From Ectothiorhodospira sp. BSL-9 (GTDB lineage Bacteria; Pseudomonadota; Gammaproteobacteria; Ectothiorhodospirales; Ectothiorhodospiraceae): 64,000 nt of DNA. Each line of letters starts with the position of its first letter. Position 1 is the first letter of the stretch. Positions 37,415 through 46,900 of this stretch are shown here, in pieces. A model generated the notes under the pieces. The model was given only the letters and a program-made list of their open reading frames with translations, was not told where the DNA came from and ran no database searches. Made by a program: the position numbers and the translations under genes. The stretch lies in contig NZ_CP011994.1 of the NCBI RefSeq assembly GCF_001632845.1, positions 1 through 64,000 on the forward strand, given 5' to 3'.

Positions 37415-39244
37415 TCACTGTTGCTGGTAGTTTAACGTGACGAAGAAGGCGCGGCCGGGTTGGTTGTAGTCGCGAACTACTTCGTACTCCCGGTCAAAGA
37501 CATTATCCACCTTTGCACGCAAGGTCCATTCTTCAGTCATGGCATAAGATGCCCGGAGACCCAGTACCTCATAACCACCTACGCGATTCTGCTCACCTTG
37601 CTGATCGTAGCGGCCACCTTCAACCAACAGCGTACCGCCTACAGTAAAGACTGATAATTCACGATCAACATCTAAACGGAGCGTATTACGAGAACGGCGT
37701 TGTAACTGGGTGCCGCTGTCCCGATCCTCGGGCTGCAAATGAGTGTAGGCGGCACTCGCCATCCAGCCTCCTTGACGCAAACCACCCTCCAACTCCAAGC
37801 CCCGAATCCGGGCTTCTCGGACATTCTCTGGACGCATGGGGTCAAAACCCGTGTTGATAATCAAATTATCGATTTGACTCTCAAACAAGGTCGCGGACAA
37901 GAAGCGTGGCCCCGCATCATACCGAAGACCAACTTCGTAGGTTTCTGACTTCTCTGGCTCAAGCTCTGAATTGCCGGAATAACTGAAACCACCTTGATAT
38001 ACCGTAAACGGAAAATACAACTCGTTGAATGTTGGAGCCTTGAAGGCGGTCCCAAAGCTGACCCAAGAGCGCACCTCCTCAGTGAACTGATAACCCCAAG
38101 CGATCTGTCCCGTAGTCTCAGAATCGAACGCTTCGTTATCGTCAAGACGCAAACTTCCGGACACAGAATGCCTACCCAGATCCGTTTGCATTTGTATATA
38201 TCCACCCCAATTATCTCGGCTGCTTCTGTCGAAATCTCCGGTTCCAGTAACCCGATCTTGAAGGAAATCAATCCCCAGGGTCAGCAAGGATGTACCGAGC
38301 GCCAGATCATTCTGCCAGCCCAATTGATAGCGCTCAGTATCGAAGCGGGATGAAAAAAGCCCATCTTCATAGTTCTTTCCATCATCTCGGCTATAGCCCA
38401 CACTAAACTGGGTAAACCAAGCTTCATTTACTTGGCTACGCATCCCCACCTGAGAAACATACTGAGCGAATTCAGACCAGTCTCTAGCAGGAGAGCCCCG
38501 ATCATAATCTGTTTCGCCTTGGGAATGTAAGAGTCTCGCAAAGACCTCGGTATCATCGGTTAATTGATGTATCACACTCCCTGAAATTGTAAAATTATCA
38601 TAACCATCTCGATCGCTATTACCGATATCGTCCCGCACATTGATCCCGTCGGTCTGAAAGTAACCAGCGGAAAGATCGTAACGAGTGGTTTCATTTGAGC
38701 CACCGACGCCAAATCCCAGTTCCGCGCTACCAAAAGATCCTACACCTAACCGCGCTCGCACCCGTGCCGGACCTTGGCCATCACGCGTGAAGATCTGGAT
38801 AACACCACCAATCGCATCAGCTCCATACAAACTGGTTCGGGGGCCCCTCACAATCTCAATGCGTTCAATTTCTGAAGGGGAGAGAAATTGCCAAGCAGCC
38901 TGTCCAGTGGTTGCCGAACCCAGCCGGACTCCGTCTACAAGCAACAGAGTGTGATCAGATTCAGTGCCACGCATAAACAGACTAGTGTTTTTTCCAAAAG
39001 GTCCATTCTGGCTCAATCCGATACCAGCCCTTCCTTTCAGCAGATCGGCAAACTCCTTCGGCTGCAGCCGCTCGATCTCCTCGCGGTCGATCACGGTGAC
39101 GGAGGCCAGGGTCTGGTCGGTGGTTTGGGCTGTGCGGGTGGGGGTGACCAGGATGGGGTCCAGTTGGGCCACCTGTTCCTGGGCGCTGACAAGGGAAGGG
39201 ATGGCCAGCAGAACGGCTGCCGGCAGGAAGGATCGGGTTTGCAT
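37415..39244 (-). CDS. btuB: TonB-dependent vitamin B12 outer-membrane receptor BtuB
   Basis: Outer-membrane beta-barrel importing cobalamin and corrinoids. 609 residues from MQTRSFLPAAVLLAIPSLVS at 39244 (signal peptide; GGAGAG nine bases upstream). TonB-box-like segment LDPILVTPTRTAQ, plug domain with RGTESDHTLLLVDGVRLG and IERIEIVRGPRTSLYGADAI, then the barrel, ending in the terminal strand GRAFFVTLNYQQQ. A cobalamin riboswitch lies upstream. The codon usage and GC of the barrel part (about 37.8-38.9 kb) are visibly more AT-rich than neighbours, suggesting a different history or surface-driven divergence. Confidence 0.95.
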   Translation of the reverse strand: MQTRSFLPAAVLLAIPSLVSAQEQVAQLDPILVTPTRTAQTTDQTLASVTVIDREEIERLQPKEFADLLKGRAGIGLSQNGPFGKNTSLFMRGTESDHTLLLVDGVRLGSATTGQAAWQFLSPSEIERIEIVRGPRTSLYGADAIGGVIQIFTRDGQGPARVRARLGVGSFGSAELGFGVGGSNETTRYDLSAGYFQTDGINVRDDIGNSDRDGYDNFTISGSVIHQLTDDTEVFARLLHSQGETDYDRGSPARDWSEFAQYVSQVGMRSQVNEAWFTQFSVGYSRDDGKNYEDGLFSSRFDTERYQLGWQNDLALGTSLLTLGIDFLQDRVTGTGDFDRSSRDNWGGYIQMQTDLGRHSVSGSLRLDDNEAFDSETTGQIAWGYQFTEEVRSWVSFGTAFKAPTFNELYFPFTVYQGGFSYSGNSELEPEKSETYEVGLRYDAGPRFLSATLFESQIDNLIINTGFDPMRPENVREARIRGLELEGGLRQGGWMASAAYTHLQPEDRDSGTQLQRRSRNTLRLDVDRELSVFTVGGTLLVEGGRYDQQGEQNRVGGYEVLGLRASYAMTEEWTLRAKVDNVFDREYEVVRDYNQPGRAFFVTLNYQQQ

Positions 39245-39259
39245 GTGTGTGTACTCTCC

Positions 39260-39278
39260 GGTGCGCCGCCCGCGCACC
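39260..39278 (-). promoter_or_regulatory. hairpin against the btuB ribosome-binding site
   Basis: On the minus strand GGTGCG-N7-CGCACC ends directly at the GGAGAG ribosome site of btuB. A second hairpin using the same arm sequences (complement of 39331-39347) lies about 55 bases upstream. The arms could exchange partners, a possible expression platform for the riboswitch. Confidence 0.5.
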
Positions 39279-39419
39279 TGTCATGGGCCAGGATGCGGCA
39301 CGAGGAGAGCAGCGGATCGATCAGGCCCATCGGTGCGTGGCGCACCGGAAAGCCAGATCCACCGGAATGAGACCCGAGAAGACGAGCCGCGCAAAGCCCT
39401 CCGCAATGCCGCGTAAACG

Positions 39420-39648
39420 CATCAGGCCGGTCTCCGGGCTCGCGGACGGGTCATCTTTGACCGGGTCAAGGCACCTTCCCACGCTTGCGCGCAGTGGCTT
39501 CACGCCTTGCCGGGGTTGCTGCGGTGACATGCAGAAACCCTCGTCTCGCCTACCGTTGCGGGGGCAGCGCCGGACTGGTCTGCAGAATCTGGCAGACATA
39601 CCGGCTTCCCGTTTCACCAGACGGATGTCAATCGTCTGGCACCTGAAG
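39420..39648 (-). promoter_or_regulatory. cobalamin (AdoCbl) riboswitch upstream of btuB
   Basis: On the minus strand the core elements appear in order: GGTGCC, then TGAAACGGGAAGCCGGT, then GCTGCCCCCGCAACGGTA, then GGGAAGG, and the B12-box AGCCCGGAGACCGGCC. This is the standard cobalamin aptamer. The aptamer ends about 175 bases before the btuB ATG. It would lower btuB expression, and perhaps that of the whole downstream cbiA-cobS operon, when adenosylcobalamin is plentiful. Confidence 0.95.
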
Positions 39649-39745
39649 CGAGGCGGTATCATACGCAAACGATTGTGGATATTCCAATGTGAGCCGCAGG
39701 GATTACTGTCAGGGCAGATGGACATCCATGCGCCTGAGGCGCGCC

Positions 39746-39771
39746 CATTCGCGGCCAAGGGCCGCTCCCAC
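39746..39771 (+). repeat. solitary REP-like arm
   Basis: CATTCGCGGCCAAGGGCCGC followed by TCCCAC; differs by one base from the arms at 34975-35000 and 49890-49915. It lies in the btuB/btuF divergent region with no partner arm. Confidence 0.7.
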
Positions 39772-39884
39772 GGGAAGTGGGTGCTGGCAGGGTTGGATAC
39801 CGATGGGCCCGGAGGATCATGCAGGTGGCCAGCACCCGCATCGCTGTTATGATGCCCTCCTTTCAAGCGCCCGACCCCAACACC

Positions 39885-40835
39885 ATGAGACACCCTCACC
39901 GCATAAGCCATACCCCGCCATTTCACGACAAATGGGCACATATCGCCGCCGTTTGCGTCCTCCTTGTCACCGCCTCAGTAACCACGAACGCTGGCGCAGA
40001 GCCCGTGACGGTCACCGACGACAAGGGCCGTGAGGTGCGCCTTGAGGCGCCTGCCAAACGCATCATCAGCCTGGCCCCGCACATCACCGAAAACCTGTTT
40101 GCCCTGGGCGCCGGCGACCAGATCGTTGGGGCCGTCAACTACAGCGATTACCCCGAAGCCGCCGAAGACATCCCCCGGGTGGGCAGCTACAAGCAACTGG
40201 ACCTGGAATCCATCCTCGCCCTGCAACCGGACCTGGTGGTGGCCTGGGAGAGCGGCAACGTGCGGGCACAACTGGAACGCCTGGAAGCCCTGGGCTATCC
40301 CCTCTACTTCAGCAACCCGCAAACCTTCGAACAACTGGCCTCCGGCCTGGAACGCCTGGGACACCTCACGGGTCACGCCAGTGGCGGTCAAGAAGCGGGA
40401 ACCCACGTACGCCACACCCTGGCCGAACTTGAAGAGCGATACGGCGAGCAGCCCCCTGTGAGCGTCTTCTACCAGGTATGGGATCGCCCCCTGATGAGCC
40501 TCAACGATGAACACCTCATTTCCCAGGCCATCCGCCTCTGCGGCGGCGAGAACATCTTCGGCCACCTGGATACCCAGGTGCCGCGCCTGGATCGCGAGGT
40601 CGTCCTCGCCGCCAATCCCGAAACCATCATCGGCGGCGGCATGGGCGAGGACAACCCACAATGGGTGGAAGACTGGCGCCGCTGGTCCGACATGACCGCC
40701 GTGCAGCGGGATAATCTCTTTTTCATCCCCCCGTCCCTGATCCAGCGCCCCACGCCGCGCATCCTGGAAGGCACCCGGATGATCTGCGATTTTCTGGAAA
40801 CCGCCCGCGAACGTCGCCCGGAGGGCGATGAGTGA
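39885..40835 (+). CDS. btuF: periplasmic cobalamin-binding protein BtuF
   Basis: Periplasmic binding protein of the B12 ABC importer. About 316 residues if started at 39885 (start uncertain; no clear ribosome site), with signal segment AAVCVLLVTASVTTNAGAEP. Helical-backbone binding-protein fold: VTVTDDKGREVRLEAPAKRI, ISLAPHITENLFALGAGDQI, VGAVNYSDYPEAAEDIPRVG and LESILALQPDLVVAWESGN. The overlap with the permease gene and the cobalamin neighbourhood favour BtuF over a siderophore-binding protein. Confidence 0.88.
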   Translation: MRHPHRISHTPPFHDKWAHIAAVCVLLVTASVTTNAGAEPVTVTDDKGREVRLEAPAKRIISLAPHITENLFALGAGDQIVGAVNYSDYPEAAEDIPRVGSYKQLDLESILALQPDLVVAWESGNVRAQLERLEALGYPLYFSNPQTFEQLASGLERLGHLTGHASGGQEAGTHVRHTLAELEERYGEQPPVSVFYQVWDRPLMSLNDEHLISQAIRLCGGENIFGHLDTQVPRLDREVVLAANPETIIGGGMGEDNPQWVEDWRRWSDMTAVQRDNLFFIPPSLIQRPTPRILEGTRMICDFLETARERRPEGDE

Positions 40836-41800
40836 CGCGCCTGGCGTTCATCCTGGCCATCCTGCTGGGTGGCTCGCTGGCCGCCGTGATGACGGCCGTG
40901 GCCGTGGGCAGCGTGCCGCTCACCCCTGCCGAGACCCTGGCGGTACTCACCGGCGGCGGCGAGCCCCTGCATCGCACCCTGATCCTGGAGTTGCGCCTGC
41001 CCCGTACCCTGGCCGCCTTTGCCACGGGTGGACTGCTGGCAGTGGCCGGCGCCTTGATGCAGGTGCTGTTGCGCAACCCACTGGCCGACCCCTACGTACT
41101 GGGCCTGTCGGGCGGGGCGGCGGTGGGCGCCCTGCTGGCCATGCTGGCGGGCCTGGGCACCGTGGTGGTCTCCGGATCGGCCTTTATCGGCGCCATGATC
41201 TCCACCCTGATCGTCTTCGGCCTGGCCCATGGCACCGGTAGCTGGACGCCCACCCGCCTGCTGCTCACCGGCGTGGTGGTGGCAGCCGGCTGGGGAGCCT
41301 TCATCAGTTTCATGCTGGCGGTCAGCCCCACGGAGGAACTCCCTGGAATGCTGTACTGGTTAATGGGTGACCTGTCCCACGCCCACAGCATCTGGCCCGC
41401 CTGGACCGTGCTGGTACTGGTGGTGCTGGCCGCCATGCCCCTGGGGCGCAGCCTCAACGTGCTGGCCCGAGGGCCCATGCAGGCCGCAGCGCTGGGAGTG
41501 GCGGTGCGGCCACTGGAGTGGACCATCTACATTGTTGCCGCCTTGGTGACCGCAACCGCCGTGACGGTGGCGGGCAGCATCGGCTTTGTGGGCCTGGTGG
41601 TGCCTCATATGCTGCGTCTGGTGCTGGGCAACGACCAGCGCATCATCCTGCCGGCCTCGGCCCTGGCGGGGGGCATCCTGCTCACCCTGGCGGACACCCT
41701 GGCGCGCACGATCATCGCACCACAGCAGTTGCCGGTGGGGGTGATCACGGCAATGCTGGGGGTGCCGGTGTTCCTGTATTTGCTGCATCGAAGCAGGTAA
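40832..41800 (+). CDS. btuC: FecCD-type ABC permease BtuC
   Basis: Inner-membrane permease of the cobalamin importer, 322 residues, about ten spans. GTG start overlapping the btuF stop. Family segments: LILELRLPRTLAAFATGGLL, LMQVLLRNPLADPYVLGLSG, GSIGFVGLVVPHMLRLVLGN (contact to the ATPase) and PVGVITAMLGVPVFLYLL. Iron-siderophore permeases have the same motifs; the substrate is inferred from context. Confidence 0.9.
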   Translation: MTRLAFILAILLGGSLAAVMTAVAVGSVPLTPAETLAVLTGGGEPLHRTLILELRLPRTLAAFATGGLLAVAGALMQVLLRNPLADPYVLGLSGGAAVGALLAMLAGLGTVVVSGSAFIGAMISTLIVFGLAHGTGSWTPTRLLLTGVVVAAGWGAFISFMLAVSPTEELPGMLYWLMGDLSHAHSIWPAWTVLVLVVLAAMPLGRSLNVLARGPMQAAALGVAVRPLEWTIYIVAALVTATAVTVAGSIGFVGLVVPHMLRLVLGNDQRIILPASALAGGILLTLADTLARTIIAPQQLPVGVITAMLGVPVFLYLLHRSR

Positions 41801-41805
41801 CGCCC

Positions 41806-42603
41806 ATGGAATCCGTCCCCCCATCATCCTCCCCTCCCCTGCTGGAACTGGTCGATCTCATCGTCGACATCCCCGGTCGCCCCGACAGCGCGCCTCTCAA
41901 CCTGGGTGTGCGCGCCGGAGAATGCTGGGGTGTGCTAGGCCCCAACGGGGTGGGCAAGAGCACGCTGCTGCATACCCTGGCCGGACTGCGCCCGGCCCGG
42001 CGCGGTAGCCTGCGTCTCGATGGAAAATTCATTCATCAACTGCCTCGGCGCCAGATCGCCCGGCATCTGGGAATGGTCTTTCAGGATCGCCAGGATGGTT
42101 TCCCCGCCTCGGTGCTGGAAACCGCCCTGATCGGCCGTCACCCCTATCTACGCGCCTGGGAACTGGAATCGGCAGAAGACTACGCCGCGGCACAGGCGGC
42201 CCTGGCCCGGGTTGACCTCACCGGCATGGAGGAACGCCCCATCGCCACGCTGTCCGGCGGCGAGCGACAGCGACTGGCCATTGCCACCGCGCTCACTCAG
42301 GACCCCCAGGTGTTTCTGCTGGATGAACCCACCAATCACCTGGACCTGCATCACCAGGTAGAGGTACTGGATATCGTCCGCGGGATGGTGACCCAGGGGC
42401 GCGGGGCGATCCTCACCATGCATGACGTCAACCTGGCCGCCCGCTACTGCGATCATCTGCTGCTCATGTACCCCACCGGTGAGGCCTGCTGGGGAACCAC
42501 CCGGGACATGCTGGTGCCAAAGGCGCTGGAGAAGTTGTACGGCCAGCCCCTGGCTGTCGGTGAAGTGGATGGCATGCCGGTCTTCCTGCCGCTGGGGCGC
42601 TAG
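41806..42603 (+). CDS. btuD: ABC transporter ATPase BtuD
   Basis: ATPase of the cobalamin importer, 265 residues from MESVPPSSSP at 41806. Walker A GVLGPNGVGKSTLLHTLAGL, Q-loop GMVFQDRQDGF, signature TLSGGERQRLAIATAL, Walker B VFLLDEPTNHLDLHHQ, H-loop LTMHDVNLA. It follows btuC by five bases. The upstream in-frame extension to 41518 overlaps btuC and is not real. Confidence 0.92.
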   Translation: MESVPPSSSPPLLELVDLIVDIPGRPDSAPLNLGVRAGECWGVLGPNGVGKSTLLHTLAGLRPARRGSLRLDGKFIHQLPRRQIARHLGMVFQDRQDGFPASVLETALIGRHPYLRAWELESAEDYAAAQAALARVDLTGMEERPIATLSGGERQRLAIATALTQDPQVFLLDEPTNHLDLHHQVEVLDIVRGMVTQGRGAILTMHDVNLAARYCDHLLLMYPTGEACWGTTRDMLVPKALEKLYGQPLAVGEVDGMPVFLPLGR

Positions 42604-42716
42604 GGATTTGATGTTTTCATTGGCGTAGTGATCACCTGCATTAGTAGAATGAATCTAACTTCACAGCGGCCACGCCGGATCCGGTCGCACGCCCAACAAG
42701 GATTCCCTCACCCGCA

Positions 42717-43964
42717 ATGAATCTACCCCAACCGGTTCGCCGCTTCCTGCCCCTCATCCTCCTTGCCCTGGGTATCCTGGGCTTCATCCTGCTCATGATC
42801 ACCCGCCCGGAGCAGCCCCCCCGGGAGGTGGCTGAGCGGGCCTGGCGTGTGGACGTGCAGGAAATCGAACTGCAGACCCTCTCGCCACAACTCACCCTGT
42901 ACGGCCACGTCACCTCGCCAAGGGCCGCCAGCCTCCGGGCTGCCGTGGAGGCCGACGTGGCCCAGGTGCCCGCCGAGGAAGGGCGGCGGGTTGAGGCCGG
43001 CGACACCCTGGTGGAACTGGACAGACGCGAACTGAGCCTGCTGGTGGACCAGCGGCAGGCCGACCTGGATGATCTGCAGGCCCAGTTGCGCGCCCTGGAG
43101 CGCAGTCATGCACGGGACCAGGAAGCCCTGGAGCGGGAACAGACCCTGCTGACACTGGCCCGACGCTCCGTGGAGCGCGCCGAGGACCTGCAACGACGCA
43201 ACGTGGGTTCCCCCACCGCTGTGGAGGATGCCCAGCGCACCCTGGAGCAACAGGCCCTGGCCGTGGCCAACCGTCGACTGGCGGTGGAGGACTTCGAAGC
43301 CCAGCAGGAGCAAATCAAGGCCCGCGCACGCCGCGCCGAGTCATTGCTGGAACAGGCCAGGCTGGATCTGGAGCGCAGCCGCATCACCGCCCCCTTCGAT
43401 GCACGCATCTCCCAGGTGCAGGTAGCGCCGGGAGACCGGGTGCGCGTGGGGGATGCCCTCGTTGCACTGTATGACCTGGAGGCCCTGGAGGTGCGCGCCC
43501 GCATTCCCGCCACCTACATGCCGCGCGTGCGGGCGGCGCTCGAGGCGCACGACGCGCCCGAAGCCTTGGGTCTGGTGGATGGTCTGGAAGTCTCCCTCAC
43601 CCTCGTGCGACTCGCCGGCGAGAGCCCCGCAGGTGGTGCAGGCGTGGAAGGCATCTTCCGGGTTGGCTCCGGCGCAGGTGAAATCCCCATGGGCCGCTTC
43701 ATGACCGTGCGCCTCTCACTGCCGGCGCAAACGGACGTGGTCGCCCTGCCCTTCGAGGCCCTGTACGGCCTGGACCGCATCTATCGCCTGGAGGAGGACC
43801 GCATGCGCCGTATCGGCGTGGAGCGCATTGGCGAATGGACCGACGCCTCCGGTCGTGAAAGAGTGCTGGTGGCCAGCCCTGAACTGTCCACCGGCGACCG
43901 AATCATCGTCACCCGCCTGCCCAATGCCATGGACGGGCTGCGCGTCAGCGTCGGGGGCGAGTAA
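42717..43964 (+). CDS. RND efflux periplasmic adaptor (HlyD/AcrA family)
   Basis: 415 residues. N-terminal membrane anchor (FLPLILLALGILGFILLMI). Biotinyl-lipoyl half motifs (RAASLRAAVEADVAQVPAEE, GDTLVELDRRELS), a long helical hairpin (residues about 105-215, rich in Glu/Arg/Gln), the second lipoyl half SRITAPFDARISQVQVAPGD and a beta-barrel domain. It lies three bases before the RND permease gene. No dedicated outer-membrane channel gene is present, so a TolC encoded elsewhere is assumed. Substrate unknown. Confidence 0.9.
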   Translation: MNLPQPVRRFLPLILLALGILGFILLMITRPEQPPREVAERAWRVDVQEIELQTLSPQLTLYGHVTSPRAASLRAAVEADVAQVPAEEGRRVEAGDTLVELDRRELSLLVDQRQADLDDLQAQLRALERSHARDQEALEREQTLLTLARRSVERAEDLQRRNVGSPTAVEDAQRTLEQQALAVANRRLAVEDFEAQQEQIKARARRAESLLEQARLDLERSRITAPFDARISQVQVAPGDRVRVGDALVALYDLEALEVRARIPATYMPRVRAALEAHDAPEALGLVDGLEVSLTLVRLAGESPAGGAGVEGIFRVGSGAGEIPMGRFMTVRLSLPAQTDVVALPFEALYGLDRIYRLEEDRMRRIGVERIGEWTDASGRERVLVASPELSTGDRIIVTRLPNAMDGLRVSVGGE

Positions 43965-43967
43965 TCC

Positions 43968-46900
43968 ATGACCCGTTCCCGAGGTGTGATCGGTTTCTTC
44001 CTGCGTCATCCCGTGGCCGCCAATCTGCTGGTGGTGCTGATGCTGCTGTCCGGGTCCTGGGCCCTGCTCAAGCTCAATACCCAGTTCTTCCCCACCTTTG
44101 CCCTGGACTTCGTCACCGTTCAGGTCACCTGGACCGGTGCCAGCGCCGAGGACGTGCAACAGGGCATCACCATCCCCCTGGAGCAGGAACTGCGTACCGT
44201 GGACGGCCTGCGCAACCTCACCTCCACCTCATCCCTGGGTGTCGCCGCCATCACCCTGGAGTTCGAGTCGGGCACCGACATGACCCTGGCCACGGACCAG
44301 GTCAAGGACCGGGTGGCCCAGCAACGTAACCTGCCAGACGCCGCCGAAACCCCGGTGGTGACCCGGGTGATCCGCTATGAGCCCATCGCCCGACTGCTGA
44401 TCACCGGCCCCGATGACCTGCGGGAACTGCGGCCGCTGGTGCGGGACCTGGAGCGCCAACTACTGGATGCAGGGATCGCCCGGGTGGAGTTCACCGGCCT
44501 GCCCGAGGAGCAGATGGCCATCCAGGTGCCTACCGCTCAGCTACTGGATCTGGGCATGTCCCTGAACCAGGTGGGTGAGCGCGTGGATGCCCTCTCCCGG
44601 GACCTGCCCGCCGGCATCGTGGGTCGTGACGACACGGCCCGACAACTGCGCAGCCTGGAACAGGGCCGCGAGGCCATGGATTTCGCGCGCCTGCCCTTGC
44701 GTTCCGAGACCGAGGGCGGGCTGATCCTGCTGGGCGACGTGGCCGAGATCGAGCGCCGCCCCCGGGACAACCAGACCTTCATCCGCTATCAAGGCAAACC
44801 CGCCGTGGAACTGGCCCTGCAACGTACCGAGCAGGACGATGCCCTGGGTGCCTCGTCGGTGCTGCTGGATTGGCTGGAAGAGGTGGAGCCCACCCTGCCG
44901 CCCGGCGTGGACATCCACATTTACGATCAGTTTTACGAGCCCCTGGTGGAACGCATCGGGCTGCTCCTCAAGAACGGGGCCGGCGGCCTGCTGCTGGTGC
45001 TGGGCATCCTCTTCCTGTTCCTCAATGGCCGCCTGGCGCTGCGCGTGGCCCTGAGCATCCCCGTGTCCTTCACGGCTGCCTTCCTGGCCCTGTGGGCCCT
45101 GGGCGGCAGCATCAACATGATCTCCCTGTTCGGCTTCATCATGTCCCTGGGGATCATCGTCGACAATGCCATCGTCGTCAGCGAACACGCCTACACCCAG
45201 TATCAGCGGGGCATGAAGGCCGAGCAGGCCGCCGAACGCGGCGCCAGGCGCATGCTGGCCCCGGTGATCTCCGCCTCGCTGACCACGGTGGCAGCCTTCC
45301 TGCCGCTGATGCTCATCGGCGGCATCATCGGCAACATCCTGTTCGACATCCCGCTGGTGGTGATCTGCGTGATCCTGGCCACCCTGCTGATCAGCTTCCT
45401 GGTGCTGCCCTACCACCTGAAGAACAGCCTGGAGAAGGTTCAGCCACCGCGTCCAGGTTCCTTCCGGGCAGGCTTCGATCAACGCTTTGAGGCCTTCCGC
45501 GAGGGCCCGTTCCGGCGACTGGTCACCGGCTCCGTGAACAATGCGGGCCTCACCCTGGCCGGCGGCGTGGCAGTGCTCATCCTGGCGGTGGGCCTGCTGG
45601 CCGGCGGTCGGCTGGGGTTCACCTTCTTTCCCTCCCCCGAGGGTACGGTGATCAACGCCTCGGCCCATTTCGTGGCAGGCACCCCGCCACAACGGGTGGA
45701 CGGTTTCCTCAAGCACCTGGAAGAAGAGCTGTACGCCACGGAGGAGGCCCTGGGCGGCGATCTGGTGCGCAACGTGGTGGTCCGCGCGGGCAAGGGAGTG
45801 GAAGGCGGCGGGGCCGATCAGGCACCGTCCGGCGACCAATTCGGCTCCATCCTCGTGGAACTCATCTCACCCGACCAGCGCCAGGTGCGCAACACCCAGT
45901 TCATTCGGGAATGGCAGTCCCGTATCCGCGAACCGGCGGGCATGGAGATGTTCAGTGTCACCGAGCGGCAGGCGGGGCCACCGGGGCGGGACGTGGATAT
46001 TCGGCTGACAGGGGATGATCCCGACCGGGTGAAGGCTGCAGGCCTGGACCTGGCAGAAACCCTCAACGACTTCCCGGGCGTGTTCGCGGTGGAGGACAAC
46101 ATGCCCTTCGGGCGTGAACAGCTCATCTACCAGCTCACCCCGGAGGGCCTGGCCCAGGGCCTGACCACGGAATCTCTCGGACAGCAGTTGCGGGCAGCCT
46201 TCGATGGCCACCTGGCCCAGATCTACCAGGAGGGCCTGGAGGAGATCGAGGTGCGGGTGCTGTTACCGGATAATGAACGGCATCACACGGTCACCCTGGA
46301 TCGTTTCGCGGTCATCCTGCCCGATGGGGGCATGGCCCCCCTGGACACCGTGGCGCAGTTGAGCCCCCGCCAGGGCTTCGAGACCCTGCGCCGTGCCGAA
46401 ACCCGCCTGGCCATTGCCGTCTCCGCCGAGGTGGATCGTTCGGTGAACAATGCCGGACGCATCCGTGAACAGCTGGCCGAAGACGTGCTGCCCGAACTCA
46501 CCCAGCGTTATGGGGTGGAGTGGTCCTTCGAGGGGCGCGCCGCCGATCAGGCGGACACCCTGGGAGACATGCGCACCGGCCTGATCTTCGCCCTGGCCCT
46601 GATCTACCTGACCCTGGCCTGGGTGTTCGGCTCCTATGGCTGGCCCCTGGTGGTGATGGCCATCATCCCCTTCGGCCTGCTGGGCGCCCTGGTGGGGCAC
46701 TGGGTGCTGGGCATGGAGTTGACCATCCTGTCCCTGTTCGGCCTGTTCGGCCTGACGGGCATCGTGGTGAACAACTCCATCATCCTGGTGAGTTTCTATC
46801 AATCATTGCGTGGCGAGGGGCTGGCACAGGATGAAGCCATCATCGAGGCCTCCTGCCAGCGCTTGCGCGCCGTGGTACTCACCTCGTTCACCACCATCGC

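Noticed and set aside
44541-45839. 432-codon minus-strand open frame
   Set aside because: Antisense to the RND permease, no recognisable domain.
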